From positions 1-35,058 of the forward strand of contig WYAY01000037.1 of the NCBI GenBank assembly GCA_011526165.1: 35,058 nt of DNA. Reading direction: 5' to 3'. Positions 15,895-24,215 of this stretch are shown in pieces. The notes beneath the pieces were generated by a model. The model made no database searches and was not told where the DNA came from. It was given only the letters and a program-made list of their open reading frames with translations. Both the position numbers and the translations under genes were made by a program. Position 1 is the stretch's first letter. Every line of letters starts with the position of its first letter. This DNA comes from Sulfuritalea sp. (GTDB lineage Bacteria; Pseudomonadota; Gammaproteobacteria; Burkholderiales; Rhodocyclaceae).

Positions 15895-16350
15895 ATGAAG
15901 AAAGGCGCCAACAGCTCTATTGTCGAAGCGATAATTAAAATACGCGCCTCGGGCCAGCGTGCAACGCCCGCCCGCGTGCGTGTGCTGACATTGCTGGGGA
16001 CCACGCCGCGGGGTCTCACTCACCAGGAAATCGAGACGGCTCTTGCCCGCTCGGGCGGGGGTCCGATGGATCGCGTGACGCTTTATCGCGTGCTCGACGC
16101 ACTCGTCTCGGGCGGGCTAGCGCTACGCCAGGCGGACGAAGCGAGAGTTTTCCGCTTCTCCGCTGCCCAGCAAGCCGAAGCCCACGCAACCCACACCCAT
16201 TTCCACTGCGAGGAATGCGGCCGGGTGTTTTGTCTCGAATCGCCACCGCCCGCCGCGCCGGAATTGCCGGCCGGCTTCCGATTGTTGCGGATGTCGCTCG
16301 ATTTGCGCGGCAAATGCCGCGATTGCACCCCCAGACGAAGGGCGAGCTGA
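15895..16350 (+). CDS. zur: Fur family regulator, probably Zur
   Basis: A 151-aa repressor. The winged-helix domain (about 10-85) includes GQRATPARVRVLTLL and the recognition region MDRVTLYRVLDALVSGGL. The C-terminal part holds HTHFHCEECGRVFCLE and CRDC, the two CxxC pairs that bind structural zinc in Zur/Fur. The ATG at 15895 lies just after a perfect TGCAACA-N-TGTTGCA palindrome, so it is probably autoregulated. Every gene following it fits zinc acquisition, which is why Zur is preferred to Fur. The next gene starts within its stop (TGATG at 16348-16352). The symbol rests on context plus family, not on a search. Confidence 0.8.
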   Translation: MKKGANSSIVEAIIKIRASGQRATPARVRVLTLLGTTPRGLTHQEIETALARSGGGPMDRVTLYRVLDALVSGGLALRQADEARVFRFSAAQQAEAHATHTHFHCEECGRVFCLESPPPAAPELPAGFRLLRMSLDLRGKCRDCTPRRRAS

Positions 16351-17087
16351 TGCCGACGCTGTCCCTGATCATCCTTGCCACGCTCGCCGGCGGGATTCTC
16401 AGCATGGCGGTGGCCGCTCTGTTCGCGTACGGCGTGCCGAACCGCTGGCTGCCCCGGCTGACCGGTTTTTCGGCCGGCGTCTTGCTGGCGGCCGCGTTGC
16501 TCGATCTGCTGCCGGAAGCCGGCGCCGAGCTGGCGCCGCAGGCCTTGTTCGTTACTGTCCTGGCTGGACTGCTCGGCTTCTTCGTTCTCGAGCGGATCGC
16601 CCTCTGGCGGCACGATCATCACCTCGACGCCGGCGCCGTGGCGGGGCGGCTGGTGTTGCTTGGAGATGCCTTTCACAACTTCGTAGACGGTGTTCTGCTC
16701 GCCGCGGCATTCCTGACCTCGCCGCAAGTCGGCTGGGCCGCCACCCTAGCCGTGATCGCCCATGAGATACCCCAGGAGGTTGGCGATTTTCTGCTGCTGC
16801 GACTGGCCGGCTACTCAAAGGCCCGCGCATTTGCCTACAACGCGCTGTCGAGTCTTGCTGCAGTCGCCGGCGGCGTCCTCGGCTATTTCCTTCTGGACGG
16901 CGCCCATGCCTCCCTGCCCTATGCCTTGGCGCTCGCGGCGTCGAGCTTTCTCTACATCGCCATAGCCGACTTGATGCCCTTCCTGCACCGCCAGCGCGGC
17001 GGCGCCGCCGCGCTGTGGCAGGGGGTGCTGATCGCCGCCGGCGTCGTGATCATCCCGCTGGCCGGACATTTCGTTCATGCGCACTGA
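16350..17087 (+). CDS. ZIP family metal transporter
   Basis: A 245-aa inner-membrane protein with about eight helices. The metal-site motifs of ZIP proteins are present: HNFVDG near residue 109 on TM4 and HEIPQE near residue 138 on TM5. A short His-containing loop (RHDHHLDAG, about 88-96) precedes them. The ATG at 16350 overlaps the regulator stop; it gives a normal ZIP N-terminus (MPTLSLIILATLAGG), unlike the longer upstream frame. ZIP proteins carry zinc and other divalent ions into the cytoplasm. Its place behind a Zur-type regulator and before two COG0523 GTPases indicates zinc uptake in zinc starvation. Confidence 0.87.
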   Translation: MPTLSLIILATLAGGILSMAVAALFAYGVPNRWLPRLTGFSAGVLLAAALLDLLPEAGAELAPQALFVTVLAGLLGFFVLERIALWRHDHHLDAGAVAGRLVLLGDAFHNFVDGVLLAAAFLTSPQVGWAATLAVIAHEIPQEVGDFLLLRLAGYSKARAFAYNALSSLAAVAGGVLGYFLLDGAHASLPYALALAASSFLYIAIADLMPFLHRQRGGAAALWQGVLIAAGVVIIPLAGHFVHAH

Positions 17088-17096
17088 GTTCTTGCG

Positions 17097-18092
17097 ATGA
17101 TCGAACCGTGTTCTGCCGTCCCCGTCACCCTGGTCACCGGCTTCCTCGGCGCTGGCAAGACGACGCTGCTGAACCGCATTCTTACGGAGCGGTATGGTGA
17201 AAGAATAGCCGTGATCGAGAACGAGTTCGGCGAGACGGGCATCGACAACGAACTGCTTGTGCAGGGCGATGAACAGATCGTCGAAATGAACAACGGCTGC
17301 ATCTGTTGTACGGTTCGCGGTGATCTGGTACGCATCCTCGGCGAACTGGCCGCCAAGCGCAATGCGGGAGCGCTGGCCTTCGACCGCGTTCTCATCGAAA
17401 CGACGGGCCTGGCCGATCCGGGGCCGGTGGCGCAGACATTCTTCGTCGAGCCGGAGGTTTCCGCAAACTATTTTCTCGACGCCGTCCTGACGCTGGTGGA
17501 CGCCAAGCATGCCATGCGCCAGCTCGACGAGCATGAGCTGGCCCAGGAACAGATCGGCTTTGCCGATCACATCCTCATCTCGAAATCCGACCTGGTGCCG
17601 GAGCTGGATCTGGCAGCGCTACAGGTCCGCCTGGCGCACATCAATCCCCGCGCCGAGCAGATGCTTGTTCATTTCGGCACAGCACCGTTGGATCGCCTGC
17701 TCGATGTGCGTGGATTCGACCTGAACGCCATCCTGGATGTCGAACCGGATTTTCTTGCGGAATCGCATCATGCGCACGACGATGCCATAGCCTCCTTTAC
17801 ATTCCGCGCCGAACGCGAGTTCGACCGGGATCGGCTGAGCGAGAATCTGGGCGCCATGGTCCTCGTATATGGCAAGGATATGCTGCGCTACAAGGGCATA
17901 CTCGCCGTTCAAGGATTGCCGCATCGCTTGAATATCCAGGGGGTGCACATGCTGATGGGCGCCGTACCCGGGCGGCCCTGGACGGCCGAGGATCGCAAGA
18001 CATCCACGATGGTCTTCATCGGCCGCAATCTGCCGCGCGACGTCATCGAGCGCGGCCTGAGGGACTCCCTCGTGCCGGAGCCGGTGTGGTGA
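17097..18092 (+). CDS. COG0523 (CobW/ZigA-like) GTPase, first copy
   Basis: A 331-aa cytoplasmic GTPase. It has Walker A GFLGAGKTTLLN (about 13-24), the metal-binding CICC motif (C-x-C-C, about 64-67) in NNGCICCTVRGDL, the DxxG-like ETTGLADPGP and the guanine-specificity motif SKSD. The C-terminal CobW_C domain covers about 225-325. A short His cluster (HHAHD) lies between the domains. Zur-regulated COG0523 proteins such as ZigA act as zinc metallochaperones that feed zinc to client enzymes in starvation. Only 9 bp separate it from the ZIP gene. A second, diverged copy follows directly. Confidence 0.87.
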   Translation: MIEPCSAVPVTLVTGFLGAGKTTLLNRILTERYGERIAVIENEFGETGIDNELLVQGDEQIVEMNNGCICCTVRGDLVRILGELAAKRNAGALAFDRVLIETTGLADPGPVAQTFFVEPEVSANYFLDAVLTLVDAKHAMRQLDEHELAQEQIGFADHILISKSDLVPELDLAALQVRLAHINPRAEQMLVHFGTAPLDRLLDVRGFDLNAILDVEPDFLAESHHAHDDAIASFTFRAEREFDRDRLSENLGAMVLVYGKDMLRYKGILAVQGLPHRLNIQGVHMLMGAVPGRPWTAEDRKTSTMVFIGRNLPRDVIERGLRDSLVPEPVW

Positions 18093-18129
18093 TGCGGGCA
18101 ATCCGGCTGCCGTCATGCGGAGGAGCATC

Positions 18130-19197
18130 GTGAACGGGGATGAGCGTCTGCCCGTCACCGTGCTCACCGGCTTCCTCGGCGCCGGCAAGACGACGCTGCT
18201 GAATAGTCTGCTGCGCCAGCCGAAGATGGTCGATACTGCCGTCCTCATCAACGAAATCGGCGAAATCGGCATCGATCACCTCCTTGTGGAAAAGATCGAC
18301 GACGAACTGGTGCTGCTCGATTCGGGGTGTCTGTGCTGCACGCTGCGCGGCGACCTGACGCGCGCGCTCAAGGATCTGTTCATGCGCCGGCTGCGCAGGG
18401 ATATCCCGGCTTTCTCCCGCGTGCTGGTCGAGACGACCGGGCTGGCGGACCCGTCGCCGCTGGTTCATGTGCTGCAGGAGGACTTCTTCGTCGCCGAGCG
18501 GTTCCGCATGGATGGGGTGGTGACGGCGGCGGACGCCCTCAACGTCGACAGACAGCTGTCGCGTCACTTCGAGGCGGTGAAGCAGGTGGCGATGGCCGAC
18601 CGCCTTCTCGTGACCAAGTGCGACCTCGCCGGCGCCGAGGCCCTGCCGCGCGTCGATGCGCTGCTCAATCGGCTCAATCCGGGCGCGCCCAGGATCATGG
18701 TCTGGCGCGGCGAGGTGGCCGCCGAATCGGTGCTCGGCTGCGGCCTCTACGACGCTTCGCGCAAGTCGCCCGACGTCGCCGCCTGGCTGGCCCACGAGGC
18801 GGCAAAGGCCGCCGCGGGCGACGGCCATGCGCACGCGCACGACACCAACCGCCACGATGCGATGGTGCAGGCGCATGTCCTGACCTTCGACGCGCCCTTC
18901 GCCTGGCCGGGCTTCGCCGAAGCCATCGACGTCCTGCTGGCGACCTGTGGCGAGCGCATCCTGCGCGTGAAGGGGCTGGTGCACGTGCAGAACCTGCCGG
19001 GGCCGCGCGTGGTGCATGCCGTCGGGCACCTGCGTTATCCATCCACCGACCTCGACGACTGGCCGCAGAGCGGACCGCTGGCCGACCGGCGCAGCCGCCT
19101 GGTATTCATCGTGCGCGGGCTGGCGCCCTCGGTCATCGAGAAGGCCTTCGAGATGTTTTCCGGCCGGAAGGCCGCCGCCGAGGAGGGCGTGCAGTGA
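18130..19197 (+). CDS. COG0523 GTPase, second copy, with His-rich linker
   Basis: A 355-aa GTPase of the same family as the preceding gene but clearly diverged. It has GFLGAGKTTLLN, SGCLCCTLRGDL (C-x-C-C), ETTGLADPSP and TKCD. A His/Ala linker, GDGHAHAHDTNRHD (about residues 232-245), separates the GTPase and CobW_C domains and is a likely metal-binding loop. I chose GTG 18130 because GGAGGAG lies 4 nt upstream; an in-frame ATG at 18115 is the alternative and has no ribosome-binding site. Two COG0523 proteins in one zinc regulon suggests different client proteins. The next gene starts inside its stop (GTGA). Confidence 0.83.
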   Translation: MNGDERLPVTVLTGFLGAGKTTLLNSLLRQPKMVDTAVLINEIGEIGIDHLLVEKIDDELVLLDSGCLCCTLRGDLTRALKDLFMRRLRRDIPAFSRVLVETTGLADPSPLVHVLQEDFFVAERFRMDGVVTAADALNVDRQLSRHFEAVKQVAMADRLLVTKCDLAGAEALPRVDALLNRLNPGAPRIMVWRGEVAAESVLGCGLYDASRKSPDVAAWLAHEAAKAAAGDGHAHAHDTNRHDAMVQAHVLTFDAPFAWPGFAEAIDVLLATCGERILRVKGLVHVQNLPGPRVVHAVGHLRYPSTDLDDWPQSGPLADRRSRLVFIVRGLAPSVIEKAFEMFSGRKAAAEEGVQ

Positions 19198-19847
19198 GCG
19201 CGCTGCTGGTCTCGGTGAGCGGCTTTGTCCACCGCTATGCGGACGCGGACGCGGCCGAGGTCGCGGCGCCGGATTTCGAACTCGCCGACGCCGGTCGCCT
19301 GCTGCTGCTCGGCCCTTCCGGCAGCGGCAAGAGTACGTTGCTGATGGCGCTGGCCGGACTGCTCGCGCCCAGCCGGGGGAGCGTCAGCATCGAGGGCGAA
19401 GACTGGCGCGGCTTTTCCGGCGCCGCCGCGGACCGCCGTCGCGGCCGGCTGATCGGCTTCGTGCCGCAGGAGCCGCATCTGATCGCCGGCCTGAACATCG
19501 AGGAGAATGTCCGCCTGGCCGTCTTTCTCGCCGGCCGCCCGCAACCGGAAGCCGGTGTTGCGGTGACTTTCGAGGCATTGGGAATCGCCCCGCTCGCCGG
19601 CCGCTATCCGCACGCGCTCTCGCGCGGCCAGCAGCAGCGGGCGGCGCTGGCGCGCGCGGTGGTGAACCGCCCGCGCCTGCTGCTGGCCGACGAGCCGACC
19701 GCCAGCCTGGACGACGATGCCTGCGCGGCCGCGCTACGCTTGCTGTTCGAGGTGGCCGGGCGGATCGGCGCCGGGCTGATCGTCGCCAGCCACGATCGGC
19801 GCGTGCAGGCGCATTTTTCGCAGCGCGTGGTTTTGGGGGCGCCATGA
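19194..19847 (+). CDS. ABC ATP-binding protein, LolD/MacB-like
   Basis: A 217-aa ATPase. It has Walker A GPSGSGKST (about 39-47), the Q-loop FVPQEPHLI, the signature LSRGQQQRAALARAV, Walker B LLLADEPTASLD and the switch His in ASHD. The LADEPT form and size are those of LolD/MacB/FtsE-type ATPases that work with FtsX-type permeases rather than importers. The GTG at 19194 overlaps the previous stop, and the ATG of the permease overlaps its own stop. In pseudomonads a Zur-controlled ABC pair of this type also sits next to a DUF3299 gene, as here. The transported species is unknown. Confidence 0.85.
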   Translation: MSALLVSVSGFVHRYADADAAEVAAPDFELADAGRLLLLGPSGSGKSTLLMALAGLLAPSRGSVSIEGEDWRGFSGAAADRRRGRLIGFVPQEPHLIAGLNIEENVRLAVFLAGRPQPEAGVAVTFEALGIAPLAGRYPHALSRGQQQRAALARAVVNRPRLLLADEPTASLDDDACAAALRLLFEVAGRIGAGLIVASHDRRVQAHFSQRVVLGAP

Positions 19848-21037
19848 CCCTGCTCGGCCTGGCCCTGCGCGACCTGCGCGCCCGTCCGGCGCAGCCCCTG
19901 CTGGCGGTGCTGCTCACCGCGCTGGCGGTGGCCCTGCTCTCGGCCCTGCTGTCGTTCGCTGACCAGTTCGAGCGGCGCATGGTGCGCGACGCCGCCGGCA
20001 TCGACCTGGTGGTGGGCGCCAAGGGCAGCCCTCTGCAGCTGGTGCTTTCCGGCGTGTATCACCTCGATGTCGCGCCCGGCAACATCCCGCTGGTCGAGGC
20101 CGAAGCGCTGCGGCGCAATCGTCTGGTGGCGGAGGTGATCCCGCTGGCCCTGGGCGACAACTTCCGCGGCCACCGCATCGTCGGCGCCGGCCATAAGTAC
20201 ATCGCGCTGTACGGCGGCCGCCTCGCCGAAGGCGCGCTCTACCGCGAGCCGATGGAGGCGGTGCTCGGCGCCGAGGCGGCCCGCGGCACGGGCCTGCGCC
20301 CGGGCGACCGCTTCCACGGCGCCCATGGACTGGGAGAGGGCGGCCATGTGCACGAGGAGGACAGCTACGAGGTCACCGGCGTGCTGGCGCCCACCGGCAC
20401 CGTGCTCGACCGGCTGATCCTCACGCCTGTGGAAAGCGTCTGGTGGATGCACGCCGGCCATGCCGAGGACGACGAAGCCTTCGAGGCGTCCCGGCGCGAG
20501 GTGACCGTCGCGCTGCTGCGCTACGCCTCCCCCGTGGCGACGGCGCTGCTGCCGCGCCAGATCAATTCGGCGAGCGTCCTGCAGGCGGCTTCGCCCGCCT
20601 TCGAGATGGCGCGCCTGATGACATTGCTGGGCGCCGGGCGCGACGCGCTGGCGGCGCTGGCCGGGCTGCTGCTGCTCACGGCCGGCGCGGCCCTGGCGAC
20701 GGGATTGACGGCAACATTGGCCACGCGCCGGTACGAGCTAGCCGTCATGCGCATGCTGGGCGCCAGCAGGGCGACGCTGTTCGCCAGCGTCCTCATCGAG
20801 GCGGCGGCGATCGGCCTGGCCGGCGCGCTGGCGGGGCTGGCGCTGGGCCACGCCTTCCTCCTTGCGCTGAATGCCTGGCTGGCCTCGGCCGGGCAGCCGG
20901 TCGTCGCGGCCGGGCACTTCGCGCCCTGGGAGCTGTCATTACCGGCATTGGCGCTGCTGGCGAGCCTGCTCGCCGGGCTGTGGCCGGCCTGGCGGGCCGC
21001 CCGCAACGACGTTGCGGCGATTCTGGCAAGGGGTTGA
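19844..21037 (+). CDS. FtsX-type ABC permease (MacB/LolE-like)
   Basis: A 397-aa inner-membrane protein with one N-terminal helix (about 16-38), a large periplasmic domain (about 40-270) and three C-terminal helices, the FtsX/MacB_PCD topology. Near the start are ALRDLRARPAQPLLAVLLTALAVALLS and VVGAKGSPLQLVLSG. The last part has the conserved RRYELAVMRMLGASR. The periplasmic domain contains a His/Glu patch (HGAHGLGEGGHVHEED, about 163-178) that could bind zinc. Such permeases do not form a solute channel; they transmit force to periplasmic or outer-membrane partners. The ATG at 19844 is coupled to the ATPase stop. Confidence 0.85.
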   Translation: MTLLGLALRDLRARPAQPLLAVLLTALAVALLSALLSFADQFERRMVRDAAGIDLVVGAKGSPLQLVLSGVYHLDVAPGNIPLVEAEALRRNRLVAEVIPLALGDNFRGHRIVGAGHKYIALYGGRLAEGALYREPMEAVLGAEAARGTGLRPGDRFHGAHGLGEGGHVHEEDSYEVTGVLAPTGTVLDRLILTPVESVWWMHAGHAEDDEAFEASRREVTVALLRYASPVATALLPRQINSASVLQAASPAFEMARLMTLLGAGRDALAALAGLLLLTAGAALATGLTATLATRRYELAVMRMLGASRATLFASVLIEAAAIGLAGALAGLALGHAFLLALNAWLASAGQPVVAAGHFAPWELSLPALALLASLLAGLWPAWRAARNDVAAILARG

Positions 21038-21038
21038 G

Positions 21039-21524
21039 ATGAAAGGAATGCCGTTCTTCCTGGCGCTGCTGGTGCTGGCCTTGCCGGCAGCGGCGCAGAC
21101 GCGCGGGGGCTTTCGCGCCGAGCAGGCCGTGCCCATGCCGTCGCGTGCTCTGCCCAGGGGCGGCGATCTGCTCGGTTGGGACGTGCTGGCGCGCGTGGAC
21201 TTCAAGATGACGCCGGAACGTTACATTCCGCAGTTTTCGCCGGAGCTGAAGGCCCTCGACGGCAAGGAAGTGAAGGTCGCGGGATTCATGCTGCCGCTGG
21301 AGGCCGGCAAGAAGCAGAAGCGCATCCTGCTCACGCGCATGCCGGTGACCTGTACCTTCTGCCTGCCAGGCGGCGGACCCGAGTCGGTGATCGAGGTGCA
21401 TCTGCGCAAGCCCATCGACTACACCTGGGAAGGCGTGGTGCTCAGCGGGCGCCTGATGCTGCTGCCCGACGACCCGACCAGCCTGTTCTACCGGCTGGTC
21501 GATGCCGCCCAGACGACGCAATGA
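21039..21524 (+). CDS. DUF3299 family exported protein
   Basis: A 161-aa protein with a signal peptide (LLVLALPAAAQ, cut near 20). The mature part includes LLGWDVLARVDFKM, a KVAGFMLPLE segment and the TCTFCLPGGGPE motif with two Cys, typical of DUF3299. In the last third it has DYTWEGVVLSGRLMLL. The ATG at 21039 starts right after the permease stop. DUF3299 genes are regular neighbours of Zur-controlled FtsX-type ABC genes, so the protein is probably the periplasmic partner of that transporter. The CTFC pair may bind zinc or form a disulfide. The next gene overlaps its stop. Confidence 0.8.
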   Translation: MKGMPFFLALLVLALPAAAQTRGGFRAEQAVPMPSRALPRGGDLLGWDVLARVDFKMTPERYIPQFSPELKALDGKEVKVAGFMLPLEAGKKQKRILLTRMPVTCTFCLPGGGPESVIEVHLRKPIDYTWEGVVLSGRLMLLPDDPTSLFYRLVDAAQTTQ

Positions 21525-21847
21525 AAAGCCGCGTCGCATTTCTGCTGCTTGCCCTCTGGCTGCCGTTCCTGGCGGCACAGCAGGCTGCCTTCGCCCACTG
21601 GGCCGGCCACCTGGTTTCCGTCCCCGCCGCCGGCATGGAGTCCGATCACGGCGAAACCGGCAGCGCCGCCGAACGGTTTTGTGCGCATTGCGCCGCCCTT
21701 GCCGCGCTCGACAGCTTTGCCCCGGGCGAACGGATGCGCGCCATACCGACGCTCGTGGCGGCGCAAGCCGGTTCGTCGCGTTTCCTGGAAAAGTCAGTCC
21801 CCACGATACGGCGCTTCGATTCACGCGCCCCGCCGCCCGTCTCCTGA
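21521..21847 (+). CDS. Small exported Cys/His protein (DUF2946-like)
   Basis: A 108-aa protein with an N-terminal signal or anchor (VAFLLLALWLPFLAAQQAAFA). It has a short His-containing segment (HWAGH), then ERFCAHCAAL with a CxxC-like pair, as in DUF2946-type small metal-linked proteins. The C-terminal 25 residues include a copy of the dispersed motif (EKSVPTIRR). The ATG at 21521 is coupled to the DUF3299 stop. A zinc-binding role in the periplasm is plausible from context; the family assignment is tentative. Confidence 0.6.
   Translation: MKSRVAFLLLALWLPFLAAQQAAFAHWAGHLVSVPAAGMESDHGETGSAAERFCAHCAALAALDSFAPGERMRAIPTLVAAQAGSSRFLEKSVPTIRRFDSRAPPPVS
21789..21813 (+). repeat. Dispersed bipartite motif, copy 5
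   Basis: AAAAGTCAG, 10 bp, ACGGCG, near the 3' end of the 108-aa gene. It reads E-K-S-x-x-x-I-R-R, very like copy 3 in the CobN-like gene. Confidence 0.55.
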
Positions 21848-21863
21848 AACCAAAGTGATTCCG

Positions 21864-21879
21864 CCGCGCCCCGGCGCGG
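21864..21879. repeat. GC-rich inverted repeat before the porin gene
   Basis: CCGCGCC-CC-GGCGCGG lies in the 62-bp gap between the 108-aa gene and the porin. It may be an mRNA hairpin that sets relative expression inside the operon. Confidence 0.3.
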
Positions 21880-21909
21880 TGTGCCCGTTTGCCCGTTTAG
21901 GAGAAGATC

Positions 21910-23295
21910 ATGCAACGCATTGCACTGCTGGCCGTCGCCTCGACGCTGGCCTGGCCTGCCGCCGCCAGCGACGACGACCTGAAAACGCTGCGCGAGGAGA
22001 TCGCGCAGATGAAGAAAGTCTACGAATCGCGCATCGAATCGCTCGAGCAGCGGCTGGCCGCCGCCGAGCCGGCGCCGCAAAAAAGTCAGTCACCGCAGGA
22101 CGGCGCCCGCAGCGCCGGCGCAGCCGCCAGCGGCTTCAATCCGGATGTGTCGCTCATCCTGCAGGGGCAGTACCGCCGCATGAAGGAGGTACCGGAGCGC
22201 TCGATCACCGGCTACTGGCAGGCCGGCGGGCACGACCATGGCGGCGAAGAACGCGGCTTCACGCTCGACCACTCGGAATTGGTGGTCTCGGCCAACGTCA
22301 ATCCCTACTTCCGCGGCCTTCTCAACGTCGCGCTGAAGGACGGCGAGGCCGAAGTCGAGGAAGCGTATTTCCAGACGCTCGGCCTGGGGCGCGGCTTCAC
22401 CCTGAAGGGCGGCCGCTTCCTCTCCGGCATCGGCTATATCAACGAGCAGCATCCGCATGCCTGGGACTTCGCCGACGCGCCGCTGATGATGAAGGCGCTG
22501 TTTGGCGAGCACTACGGCCAGGACGGCCTGCAACTGAAATGGGTGGCGCCGACCGACCTCTTCATGGAGTTCGGCGCGGAGATCGGCCGCGGCGCCGGCT
22601 TTCCCGGCACCGACCGCAACAGGAACTCGGCCGGCGCCAGCGCGCTCTTCGCCCACGTCGGCGATGACGTCGGGCGCTCGCATGCCTGGCGCGCCGGCCT
22701 GTCCTGGCTGTCTACGCGGGCGAAAGACCGCGAAGGGCATTTCGAGGACACCGACGCGGCCGGCCCGAACGAGGTGGAAGGCCTGTTTTCCGGCAGGAGC
22801 CGTACCATGGTGGCTGACTTTATCTGGAAGTGGGCGCCCAACGGCAACCCGAAGGAGCGCAATCTCAAGCTGCAGGCGGAAGTGTTCCGCCGCACGGAGC
22901 GCGGGGACCTGGCCTGCGCTTCGGATGTCGCCACCTCTCCCTGCGTCGGCGGCCCTGGCCTGAGCGACCTGCGTACGGTGCAGACCGGCGGGTACGCGCA
23001 GGCGGTGTGGCAGTTCATGCCGCAGTGGCGCGTCGGCTACCGCTACGACTGGCTGAACGCCGGCTCGAAGCGCTACGATCCGGCCACGGTCTTCGCCGCG
23101 CTCGATCCGGCCAACGCCTGGTTCGCTTCCTACCGGCCCAAGCGCCACACGCTGATGGCCGACTGGTCGCAGGACGAGTTCTCGCGCCTGCGCCTGCAGT
23201 TCGCGCGCGATAGGTCCATGCAGGGCGTCACCGACAACCAGGTGACGCTGCAATACATCATGAGCCTGGGCGCGCACGGCGCGCACAAGTTCTGA
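21910..23295 (+). CDS. Outer-membrane porin with N-terminal coiled coil
   Basis: A 461-aa protein. A signal peptide (about 1-20) precedes a coiled coil (LKTLREEIAQMKKVYESRIESLEQRL, about 25-52), a Ser/Ala-rich spacer and a beta-barrel rich in aromatic and alternating residues, ending in F (GAHKF). This layout (periplasmic coiled coil, then barrel) is common in porins of the OprO/OprP or maltoporin-like type in proteobacteria. A His cluster (GGHDHGGEE, about 110-118) lies at the start of the barrel. The ATG at 21910 follows AGGAGA. Its place inside a zinc regulon suggests an outer-membrane path for zinc or a zinc chelate. No TonB box or plug is present, so it is not a ZnuD-type receptor. Confidence 0.75.
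   Translation: MQRIALLAVASTLAWPAAASDDDLKTLREEIAQMKKVYESRIESLEQRLAAAEPAPQKSQSPQDGARSAGAAASGFNPDVSLILQGQYRRMKEVPERSITGYWQAGGHDHGGEERGFTLDHSELVVSANVNPYFRGLLNVALKDGEAEVEEAYFQTLGLGRGFTLKGGRFLSGIGYINEQHPHAWDFADAPLMMKALFGEHYGQDGLQLKWVAPTDLFMEFGAEIGRGAGFPGTDRNRNSAGASALFAHVGDDVGRSHAWRAGLSWLSTRAKDREGHFEDTDAAGPNEVEGLFSGRSRTMVADFIWKWAPNGNPKERNLKLQAEVFRRTERGDLACASDVATSPCVGGPGLSDLRTVQTGGYAQAVWQFMPQWRVGYRYDWLNAGSKRYDPATVFAALDPANAWFASYRPKRHTLMADWSQDEFSRLRLQFARDRSMQGVTDNQVTLQYIMSLGAHGAHKF
22081..22105 (+). repeat. Dispersed bipartite motif, copy 6
   Basis: AAAAGTCAG, 10 bp, ACGGCG, in the spacer between coiled coil and barrel of the porin gene, reading K-S-Q-S in frame as copy 1 does. Confidence 0.55.
22798..22822 (-). 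repeat. Dispersed bipartite motif, copy 7 (degenerate)
   Basis: Minus strand: TAAAGTCAG, 10 bp, ACGGCT, that is, two mismatches at the outer edges. It lies inside the porin barrel-coding region. Confidence 0.4.
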
Positions 23296-23308
23296 GCCGG
23301 GAGGAAAC

Positions 23309-24205
23309 ATGAAACGACTCCTTGTCCTTGCGCTCTGGCTGCTGGCGTTGCCGGCCCAGGCTGCGCTGGAAGTCTTCGCCACGGGGCCGGAATGGGCCGC
23401 GCTGGCGAAGGAAATCGGTGGTGAGCGCGTCAACGCCTGGTCGGCTACGCACGGCCTGCAGGACGTGCATCGCATCGAGGCGCGCCCCTCCCTCATCGCC
23501 CGCGCCCGCCGCGCCGACCTCGTCATCGCCACCGGCGCCGAGCTCGAGGTCGGCTGGCTGCCCGTGGTGCAGCGCGAATCCGGCAACGCGGCCATCCAGC
23601 CGGGCAAGACCGGCTATTTCGAAGCGGCCGCCTACGTCAGAATGCTGGATGTGCCCAAAGCGGTGGACCGCATCCATGGCGATGTGCACGCCGCGGGCAA
23701 TCCGCATTTCGTCACCGATGCCCGCGTGTATCTGAAAATCGGAGAAGCGCTGGCTGCGCGCCTGGCCGCGCTGGACCCCGCCAACGCCGCCGCCTACCAG
23801 GCGGGCTACCGCGCCTTTGCCGAGAAGTGGCGCGCGGCGCTTGCGCGGTGGGAGACGCAGGCAAAGCCGTTACAGGGCGTGCCGGTCGTGGTGCAACACG
23901 ACGCCTTCGTTTATCTGGAGGACTGGCTGGGCCTGAAACGGGTGGCCACCCTCGAGCCGAAGCCGGGCATCGAGCCCGGCGCTGCGCACCTGCAGGAAGT
24001 GCTCGCCGGGCTCGCCGCACGGCCGGCGCGCATGGTGCTGCGGCCCGCCTACCAGCATGACGCTCCCTCGCGCTGGATCTCGGAGCGGGCGCGCCTGCCG
24101 GTCGTCACCCTGCCGCTGACCGTGGGCGGGACGGCGGAGGCGAAGGATCTGTACACCCTGTTCGACGACACCATTGCGCGGCTGCTCGCCGCGCTCAAAC
24201 CATAA
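23309..24205 (+). CDS. Zinc ABC transporter substrate-binding protein (ZnuA-like)
   Basis: A 298-aa periplasmic binding protein of the ZnuA/TroA cluster. The signal peptide ends near residue 19 (LPAQA|ALEV). Metal-ligand-type positions are visible: the His of LQDVHRIEARPS (about 52), of AAGNPHF (about 133) and of VVQHDAF (about 195), with YQHDAPS further on. A long helix (about 145-185) joins the two lobes. It lacks the long His-rich loop seen in many ZnuA proteins and is a little short. The ATG at 23309 follows GGGAGGA. ATPase and permease genes of the same transporter follow after one small gene. Zinc is preferred over manganese because of the Zur-type context. Confidence 0.83.
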   Translation: MKRLLVLALWLLALPAQAALEVFATGPEWAALAKEIGGERVNAWSATHGLQDVHRIEARPSLIARARRADLVIATGAELEVGWLPVVQRESGNAAIQPGKTGYFEAAAYVRMLDVPKAVDRIHGDVHAAGNPHFVTDARVYLKIGEALAARLAALDPANAAAYQAGYRAFAEKWRAALARWETQAKPLQGVPVVVQHDAFVYLEDWLGLKRVATLEPKPGIEPGAAHLQEVLAGLAARPARMVLRPAYQHDAPSRWISERARLPVVTLPLTVGGTAEAKDLYTLFDDTIARLLAALKP

Positions 24206-24215
24206 GGAGGACATC

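Noticed and set aside
21910..23295. ZnuD-type TonB receptor in the zinc regulon
   Set aside because: The protein has a coiled coil and barrel but no TonB box and no plug domain, and at 461 aa it is too short.
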